Shown in pieces: positions 57,048-64,000 of a DNA stretch of 64,000 nucleotides (position 1 is its first letter; the number at the start of each line of letters is the position of its first letter). Made by a program: the position numbers and the translations under genes. The notes below the pieces were generated by a model that had not been told where the DNA came from, made no database searches, and saw only the letters and a program-made list of their open reading frames with translations. Location: positions 69,954,224 to 70,018,223 of the forward strand of contig CM059971.1 in NCBI GenBank assembly GCA_030490835.1, written 5' to 3'. Source of the DNA: Annona cherimola (lineage: Eukaryota; Streptophyta; Magnoliopsida; Magnoliales; Annonaceae).

Positions 57048-57475
57048 GAGACATGATATTTTTAGGCTAGCCTAAATAAAGTCTTACATAGGCTAGCCTA
57101 AAAAACATATTTTGAGTCTTTTTTAAAAAAAATTTCCATAAACATATTAACCTGGGTGTATTGAATCTATAAATAAACTTTTACCATTTTTAGATATTTT
57201 AAAGTATTTATTTTTTATTTTTAAGTATGGTAGGATTCTCATAATTTTCTAGCCTCTAAAAATTACAAGAATGTTGTTGTCTTTAAGAATAAAAAATAAA
57301 TGTAATATTCAAAAATAGTAAAACTAGATTTATAAATTCAATACAACTAGCTTAACATGTTTATGGAAAAAATAAAAAAAATTCTCAAAATTTATTTTTT
57401 AGATCGGCCTAACAAGATCATAACTCTTTCTAGGTCGGCCTAAGTAAGACCTAACTTAAGTAGGCCTAACTAAAC
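57048..57475. mobile_element. Fold-back MITE, AGGCTAGCCTAA tips
   Basis: Starts immediately after the previous MITE. Tips are aggctagcctaaataaagtc, with a repeat of aggctagcctaa, and on the right tcggcctaagtaagacctaa. The core gtgtattgaatctataaata and acttttaccatttttagat has matching complements. Confidence 0.75.
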
Positions 57476-58278
57476 CATCTTCCCTTCATCATCACCCATA
57501 TTATATCACATCATTTTTTATTAATTTAACAACTTTTATATCGAAAACTTTTCATCTAAAAGTTTTATCACTTCCCAAACACTCTTAGAAATTTAATTTA
57601 TAGAAATCTTGTTTTACATAACTAATTTTTATATACGTTATACATTTGACGTCATTAAATATTTTCTCTATGATTAATTATTTAATTATAAATACTTGAT
57701 TTCCTTTTAAGAAAAAAGGAAAGGAGGGGAGACGCTCTTAACGAAGATCTAAACATACACTTGTGGCAAGCCAAGATGTGAAACCAACCAAGTATTGCCC
57801 GTATTCATATTTAATTGCTTTTGAGTTGTGTAAATATTTTTATGTTAAATTTAATATATTACTATTCAAATTTAACTATTTTTAATTATTTTTTCAACTT
57901 TTGCTACTTTACTCATTAATAAAACTTTTGTAGCAAGCCAACAATTAATGTCAATGTAAATTTAAGGCTTGTTCTAGACCACAAAAGATTTTTGGATCGA
58001 ATTTGTATTTGGGATAAGAATATAATGATGTTTATTGGAAACGAATAAAGTTATATTGAAAATAGGTAAAGTAATGTTGAAAATTGAAAAATTGTCCTGG
58101 AAATAAATATACAGATTCAAGTCAAGAATCTTGTATAGTTTGGAACAAACCCTGTAACAGGTAACAATATAAATTTTGTAATGTAATGCTAATTAGAAAA
58201 TAAAAAAATTTCGCAAATCTTGACCATTCCTTTTTACAGATCGGCGAAGCCATTCATTACACCATAAAAATGAGATTA
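57476..58278. other. AT-rich intergenic sequence
   Basis: No feature recognised. Confidence 0.45.
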
Positions 58279-58532
58279 CTGATCTTATGCACCTGTGTGC
58301 ACTTAGGCTTGATGCATCTAGGTGCATTTAACTCATTTTTTTATTTTTTTAAAAAAATTTACAAATTTAAAAATGTCATAGAGTTTATAATTCAAAAAAT
58401 ATCTAAAAAGATCTTCGAAAATAGTAAAAATTGATGTATATGTTAAACACACTTAGATTAAAATTTTGTTAAAAATTTTTGAAAAAAATAAAAGAATAGG
58501 TCTTTGCATCTCGTTCAGGTGTATAAGATCGG
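58279..58532. mobile_element. Short fold-back MITE, internal deletion
   Basis: Tips ctgatcttatgcacctgtgt and caggtgtataagatcggt are mirrored. The right core (aaaatagtaaaaattgatgt, gttaaacacacttagatta) is present; the left core is reduced. Part of the TGCACC-tip group. Confidence 0.7.
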
Positions 58533-58759
58533 TTTTTTAAAAATGAAAAGTTAAAATCTACTTGAAGATTGAGGGGTGAAAGTTACGGGAAATATGGGAT
58601 GGGATAGAAGTAAAAAATGAAATATTTTGAAAATTATATAATTGATACGAAATAATAAGAATAAAGTTAGAATAAATAAATTTGTTAGAAAGTAGTTGAT
58701 AAAAAAAATAATTAAATATAAATATAATAATTAATGAAGAAATAATGAACTTCGAAAGC

Positions 58760-59105
58760 CGTGCTACTATAGTTTTTCTTACGTTTCCCACGCACCTTAT
58801 CAAACCCGCCCTCAATCTTCTCCGCATGTGCACAGTCCCCACGTGTGATTCCTCCGGGACGACTGACTACCTCGAGCCACGCCTCGGCTCCTCTCGCTTT
58901 CGAAGAGGCGCGAGCAAGAGTACGGCCATACTGGGGCGCGCACGCTCCCCCACGTGTGAGCCTTGCGCGACAAGCTGGCTGCAGCGCTGCCACGTGATCT
59001 TGTGTAATTCCTCCATGTCAGGTCTCCGGACGAGGCGAGCCGAGTCGGAATATGGGCGAGGGTTCGAGCGCATATCCCGCCACGTACACTTCCCCCTGTG
59101 GTAGG
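58760..59105. promoter_or_regulatory. GC-rich, G-box-containing stretch upstream of the DUF506 gene
   Basis: The GC content rises sharply and three CACGTG G-box motifs occur at 58840-58845, 58951-58956 and 58991-58996. Long frames on both strands (58745-59104 plus; 58712-58993 minus) are chance products of GC-rich sequence with no domain. It lies about 900 bp upstream of the gene's TATA box and may be a distal promoter or a remnant of another gene's first exon. Regulation is not shown. Confidence 0.35.
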
Positions 59106-59970
59106 ATACTCAGGTATATCCGTTTTCCATGACCTAACGGGTTCACCTCTCAGCTAACTGGCGGTGACTCCTAGTCAGCCGCTTGGGTAATATTATTTAA
59201 ATCTTGACCGTGTAAAATCTTGTGGAAAAAAAAAAATCATTTTGATTTCAATTGGAATCACCCACTTGGGCAATTTGTATCTGATCCATTGTTTGAACGG
59301 CAGAAATTACCTGTTCTGGTTTGGATTCGGGACGAAGATAATATGTCTTAATTTCCCATGATACTAACGGTACAGATGACGTTATAGGATCTGGGAACTA
59401 ATAATCACCACCATCTTATAAGAACGGTGTTGAAACATTGAAATGGGTTTGTCAAATTCGTACTCCTATTTTTGAGAGAATATTCGCGATAAATTCCATG
59501 CGCCTGAAGAAGAGAGCCACAGTGGGTATTCATTGCTCCGCTGCACTACCCTGGACAAAATGCAGTCATACTTAAAATGTCTTTAAAAATAAAGGCCAGG
59601 CTAATTTATATATGTTTTTATTTTTTATATTTTGAATGAAAATATTTTCACGAATACATTTCATATATATGTGATAAAGCACTAAACTGAATAAAATTAT
59701 TAGATCATTTAAATGTCATAAACTCCTTGAAATTATGTATTTATAAAATAAATTAAGAAAGGAACGGGTATTAGAAAAAATTCCAATCAAAGGAAAAAAT
59801 TAAAATCGATAATTACAATTTTATCTTGATAGCAGCATTATGAGTAATTGGAACAGTTTGTAAATTATTGTCGCGAAGCATCAGCCATTGATTTTGGAAG
59901 ACCACGCTTGGGGATTTTCTGCAAATTCTCCACATATTCCGTCCCTGTTCTCCCAAGTGGCCAAGTCTCG
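59106..59970. other. Intergenic sequence upstream of the DUF506 gene
   Basis: Mixed then AT-rich. No coding sequence. The last 100 bp form the likely proximal promoter. Confidence 0.5.
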
Positions 59971-59971
59971 T

Positions 59972-59980
59972 CTATATAAA
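59972..59980 (+). promoter_or_regulatory. TATA box of the DUF506 gene
   Basis: CTATATAAA lies 112 bases upstream of the ATG at 60093, which allows a start of transcription near 60005 and a CT-rich 5' UTR (cttcttctctctcccctccg). Confidence 0.65.
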
Positions 59981-60092
59981 TTTGACGACATCCTGTCGTC
60001 TCGATGAGAACATCGGCGGACCGAAGCAGGTATAAAACCCCACCTTCTTCTCTCTCCCCTCCGCCACCACAGCCATCAAAAGCCGCCAGCCA

Positions 60093-61016
60093 ATGGCGGT
60101 TTTCGTACGGACGAAGCGGGTCACCGACCCCCTCGACGAACGCGTCAAGGCGTGCATCTGCGGCAGGGACCACCGTATGATCGGGTCCGCCAGTAGCAGC
60201 GGCAGCGAGCACGACGACGACCACGAGTCCGCCCTCCTGTCCGACCTCATCCACGGCTTCCTTGAGGACGACGCCGCTTCCGGATTCCCCCACGGCGATG
60301 ACGGTGAAGATGGCTCCGATCCGGACGATCCGGACGTCGATCATCCCCACATGGCGGCCAAGATCGAGGGCCTCATAAATCCGGCCATCGACCGCGATCC
60401 CTTCCGCATCGCGCTAGTCCAGAAGGTCGGCGCGGCAGTCGAAGCCTTGTCAGGCGCGGCGCAGGACAGATCCGCCCTTCGGCGGGCAGTGATGGGCTTC
60501 CTGAGGGACGCCGGCTACAATGCCGGCGTCTGCAAGACGCGTTGGGAGAAATCCGGCGGGCTGGCCGGAGGGTGCTACGAGTTCGTCGACGTGGTGCGGG
60601 GAGCGGGGGAAGCGTGGCGGTACATCGTCGACGTCGGCTTCCCTGGCGAGTTCGAGATAGCGCGGCCCACAGCGGCGTACGAGAAGCTGCTCCAGGCGCT
60701 ACCGAGGATCTACGTCGGGCGGCCGGAGGAGCTCCGACAGCTGGTGCGGCTGTTGTCGGACGCGGCGAAGCGGTCGATCCGAGGGCGGGGGCTGCACCTG
60801 CCGCCGTGGAGGAAGAGCCGCTACATGCAGACCTAGTGGCTGGGTCCGTACAAACGGACGTTGAACGCGATGGCGACGGCGAAGGCGAAGGAGGCGGCGG
60901 AATGCGAGCGCTTCGCCGTCAAGTGCCGATCGGTGGGGTTCAACGCCGTTAGCGAGACGACCGCTGCATTCAGGGATGGGAATATTGGCGGCCGCTTTCT
61001 CTTATGCAGGAATTGA
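60093..61016 (+). pseudogene. DUF506 (PDDEXK-like) family gene with a premature TAG
   Basis: The ATG at 60093 (ccaATGG context) starts MAVFVRTKRVTDPLDE, a typical opening of plant DUF506/PF04720 proteins. An acidic, low-complexity stretch (residues 36-85) is followed by the conserved part: MGFLRDAGYNAGVCKTRWEK (134-153), YEFVDVV, WRYIVDVGF (D180) and EFEIARPT (186-193), then PPWRKSRYMQT (238-247). Codon 248 is TAG (60834-60836), where the family normally has a residue before WLGPY. The frame then stays open for 59 more family-like codons (WLGPYKRT, FAVKCRSVGF) to TGA 61014-61016. No intron is needed. One Arabidopsis member (RXR1) represses root-hair growth; the role of this one is unknown. 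It may be a recent loss, an allele or a sequencing error, or the truncated 247-residue protein may still work. Confidence 0.88.
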
Positions 61017-61170
61017 TACCTGAGATCCCTGGTTTTTTTTTTTTTTTGGGCCTGTGAATACACCCATCGCACCCTTTTCCTATGGTAGAAGCTTAGTTCA
61101 GTACTGATGTTCTTCTTTGGCGAAATGGAAAATTGGAAACGCTGCCTGCCAAAAATGTCCATGTCCACCA
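61017..61170. other. 3' flank of the DUF506 gene
   Basis: Includes a T16 run at about 61032. No canonical AATAAA was noted. Confidence 0.4.
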
Positions 61171-61605
61171 ATGAGAATGAGTTCAGTACAATTTTTTTCC
61201 CACCCCCCATTGTTGCTTCTCTCGCACGCCTTCCGCCGTTGGACTTCTTTTCTTCCGATTAGGCAGCGGCAGGCTACGGCTGTCCAGCCTTGCAATCGTT
61301 GCTGGCACGTGCGATCATGGGATGGTGCGCACGCGCGTGTACGGAAGAGATTTGCTTGCGCTTGGACGCGGCGGACGCTACCGCGACGGTAGAATCACAC
61401 ACGACGTCCGAGGACGAGTGGGAGCACGTGGCGCGTGATGGTGGGCCCAGTTCTGCGAGGCTGAACTTCCGGATAAGGATGATGTCGGATGTGGCAATCT
61501 ACAGTGGGCCCCACCGGCCCTGGTGAATTATGTGGAGCTGACACGGCGATTCTGCGACTGGCAGCGGGTCCCGCGCACTTTGAAATGTCTTCAGATAAGC
61601 TTTTT
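61171..61605. other. GC-rich stretch of unknown nature
   Basis: GC-rich sequence with gcgcacgcgcgtg, a CACGTG near 61424 and gtgggccccaccggccc. Frames on both strands are short and show no domain. It could be the promoter of a gene outside the recognised set, or the remains of an exon. Confidence 0.35.
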
Positions 61606-62147
61606 ATCGCATGGAAAAAAAAAATTCCTTTTTTTTTTTTTTTCGAGTTTCTGTTTTTCTTTGGCCATTGTTACGAACATACACCAATCATCTTTTCATT
61701 ATAATCTTACATTTGAGTTTTAACAGTCTCTATTTGGATCACTTTTTATGGTAATGTCCCTTGCACAATGCATTCACAATCATTTGATAGACCAAAGGCC
61801 AGTTTTACTAAAATCAAAGATTAATTACAAGCATCAATCGAGAGGAAAAAATTAATTACAAGCATACTACAATTTATTCTAGATATAACCATTTATAAAA
61901 TGATAAATAGTGGTGCATGTTTTTACTTGATTTACAAATATGACAATGATGTCGACTTCTCTTTTCTTATTTTTATCAAAATATTCATAGTTAAAACTTA
62001 AACCTGGACAGAAAATAAATCATTGGTCTATATGGCTCTCAAAAATGTAAACTCTGAGAGCATGGATACTACCCTCCATTTTTATCTTTAATTTTAAAAG
62101 ATATTTTTGGAATCAAAATTATCTTTTATACTTGTCCATATAAATAT
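61606..62147. other. AT-rich intergenic sequence
   Basis: No feature recognised. Confidence 0.45.
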
Positions 62148-62300
62148 ATTGATGATTAATCTTGTTAACCAGTCTAAGCAAATGTTCTGCTTAACCCACA
62201 TCAAACACCTCATTTACAACCACTTTTATTTTTTTTGAGTTTTTTGAGATGAAATCAGTGGAGGTTTAACTCGGGCTAATAGAATCATTCGTCTTTATTT
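62148..62300. mobile_element. Short derivative of the AGCCC-tip MITE
   Basis: Left tip gatgattaatcttgttaacc with agtctaagcaaatgttctgc and right tip taactcgggctaatagaatc are counterparts of the 44874-45276 tips. The core arms are deleted, leaving about 150 bp. Confidence 0.6.
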
Positions 62301-63175
62301 ATAAGTTTAAAAATTCTTATAGTTAAACTTTATTACACTATATATTATGCATTTTTTAAAAACTTTAATAATTATATTCACTATCGAAATGTTTTATTAG
62401 ATCACGGATATCATAAAAAATTTTACTTTCACACCTATCTTATTTTTTTTAATTATTTTTTTAACATATCAACTATCTTACTTCTCAATATTTTTATACA
62501 ACTAATCTATTTTTTTAAAAGGTAAGTCCACAAGTTGCCCACCCCAACTTTGACCAAAATCGGGAGGGGACAATTTAGCTGAACTTACAAAACAAAAAAA
62601 ATCCCAGTACAAAATATCTAATACACAATTCAAGAACTTATTCTTATAATATCATATTATTTTCTCCTAATTAAAAAACTTTTCATCCAAAAACTTTATA
62701 ATTTGCTAAATACATCTTAAGTTTTTTATGAAAATTATTTTGGTAATATAAAAAAGACGAGATATATTATGCATGATAGATAATTTAAATTTTATAATTT
62801 GAAATTCTAAAAACTAAGGTTCTTCCATGCTTGCTTTTGTTATAGTAAAATTTCAGTACCTCTACTGATAATCCAATAGTAACCTATAGTTCTCACATAA
62901 GTGTTCGAAATACAAAAAAAGAGAACAATTACGCTTAGTAATCTATAGTCATGCTTATTTAAAAGCGTTGAATTATTACTCCAATGAAGAACATACTTTA
63001 ACAAAAAAAAGGAGATAGATTTAGGTTTTAAGCAATAACATTTTGATTAAAAAATATAAGAAAACTTGTAGGGTTGTTATATTTAGATATACAATCAAAA
63101 TGTATGGCATTTTCATATTTTAAATTTGTAGTGATATTAGAAATTGGGAAAACAATTGGTGATCATATTTATAAT
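62301..63175. other. AT-rich intergenic sequence
   Basis: No feature recognised. A short mixed stretch at 62525-62590 has no identifiable origin. Confidence 0.45.
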
Positions 63176-64000
63176 GAAGTATGATCTTGTTAGCATAGGC
63201 TATATAATAGCATACTTAGCTCACTCCAAAAAAGTATTTAAATTTTTTTTATCATAAACTTATTGATCTAGGCGTATTTATTACGTATATCAAATTTTAT
63301 TATTTTTGAAGATATGTATATATTTTTTAGATTTTTTAACGTAAGGCTGTTTTAGTAATTTTAACTTCTTTATGGAAAGTAGAAACAACTGCTGGCCCTT
63401 TCAAAAAGAAGAGATTCAGAGGGAAGAGGGATAGAGCTATAGATATATTTCAGAGATAAAAAAATTATCTATATAAAGTTTTCCCTGAAGAAAGTATGGG
63501 AGATTAGCCCACCATACTAGATCAGAAAAAGGATTACAAGACATAAAATCAATAAGAAGATGAGCTGATGAGTTGACGAGATGCATAACATGATGGAAGG
63601 TTACTGATTGATCATGAGATGTAATTGATTTGATCTTGTCAATTAAGTCCTTCGGGAGATAAAATGGGCCTATCATTAGCCAAAAAATTAAAAAGAATCA
63701 GAAAATCCGTTTCCATATGGATGTGTCAAAGCGTACTTTTCTAAGCCCACTTGACATCCAGCCACATTGTCGTGGCTTCCATAACCAACGGGTCTAAGAC
63801 ACCTACCTGGTTCCAACTTCTAGCTGTAATGAAGTGACCTCTGAAATCTCGAATCACCGCAGCAAACCTATATAATTTTTTTGGAAATCCCTCTTACCAT
63901 CCACATTGAACTATTAAAAAGATTAAAATACCTCTATTTTTAATAATTTTAAAAATATATACATATATTCAAAAATAATAATACTTGATTAATACATTAA
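63176..64000. mobile_element. AGCCC-tip MITE with a LINE fragment in its loop (cut by window end)
   Basis: The left arm (atgatcttgttagcataggc, acttagctcactcc, ctaggcgtatttattacgta, attttattatttttgaaga, ctgttttagtaa) ends near 63364. The right arm resumes near 63924 with attaaaatacctc and tcaaaaataataatacttga, the complement of the left arm, and runs off the window. Between them lies LINE RNase H sequence. Confidence 0.75.
63366..63920 (-). pseudogene. LINE RNase H fragment (minus strand)
   Basis: Minus-strand pieces FNVDGKRDFQKNYIG, AAVIRDFRGHFITA, LVMEAT and, near the 3' end, LVWWANLPYFLQGKLYIDNF resemble the C-terminal RNase H of the L1-type LINEs above (compare VWWGTPHRLYRKKF). Several stops and frameshifts are present. 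It is 5'-truncated. The 3' end has no long A run and no target duplication was found. Confidence 0.75.

Noticed and set aside
58745..59104. 119-residue protein upstream of the DUF506 gene
   Set aside because: Overlapping long frames on both strands point to GC-rich composition; no domain recognised.
60542..60952. R/G/A-rich frame overlapping the DUF506 gene
   Set aside because: Shadow of the DUF506 frame in GC-rich sequence.

Overview
This is a 64 kb piece of a flowering-plant nuclear genome. It is AT-rich, gene-poor and built almost entirely of transposable elements nested in one another. The organism is probably a monocot or an early-diverging angiosperm: the one host gene and the captured subtilase fragment are strongly GC-rich against an AT-rich background, and the plant L1-type LINEs carry DUF4283/CCHC ORF1s and RNase H tails. 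I cannot name the species.

Layout. 1-12.9 kb: fold-back MITE pieces, a hAT-like element, a ~200-bp tandem array with CT tracts that was split by a solo LTR (4430-6024), a second solo LTR of the same family (8173-9735), and a decayed copia-like remnant (11051-12217). 12.9-22.3 kb: hAT-like non-autonomous elements with 8-bp target duplications, one of which (16984-19009) carries a piece of a subtilisin-like protease gene, plus more MITEs. 22.3-28.6 kb: a full-length but inactivated L1-type LINE on the minus strand with a perfect 16-bp target duplication. 28.6-33.3 kb: MITE, a hAT-like element with AACCGG-rich ends and a GC-rich middle, and a tRNA-derived SINE. 33.3-39.5 kb: a second, much younger-looking L1-type LINE on the plus strand with 170-bp repeats in its 5' region and an ORF2 broken by one stop codon. 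39.5-58.5 kb: AT-rich sequence with many fold-back MITEs, another SINE, a decayed RTE-clade LINE and nested insertions. 58.7-61.6 kb: the only host gene region, a GC-rich promoter-like stretch, a TATA box and a single-exon DUF506 (PDDEXK-like) gene whose frame is interrupted by a TAG near its C-terminus. 61.6-64 kb: AT-rich sequence ending in a MITE that has a LINE fragment inserted in its loop.

How the parts relate. The LINEs are the likely source of reverse transcriptase for the SINEs and for four extremely short insertions (16-24 bp of LINE-like 3' tail flanked by 11-18 bp direct repeats). The MITEs share one palindromic core of about 300 bp but have different palindromic tips. Nested insertions give a relative order of events: array before solo LTR, MITE before hAT (45.8-46.8 kb), and MITE before LINE fragment (63.2-64 kb).
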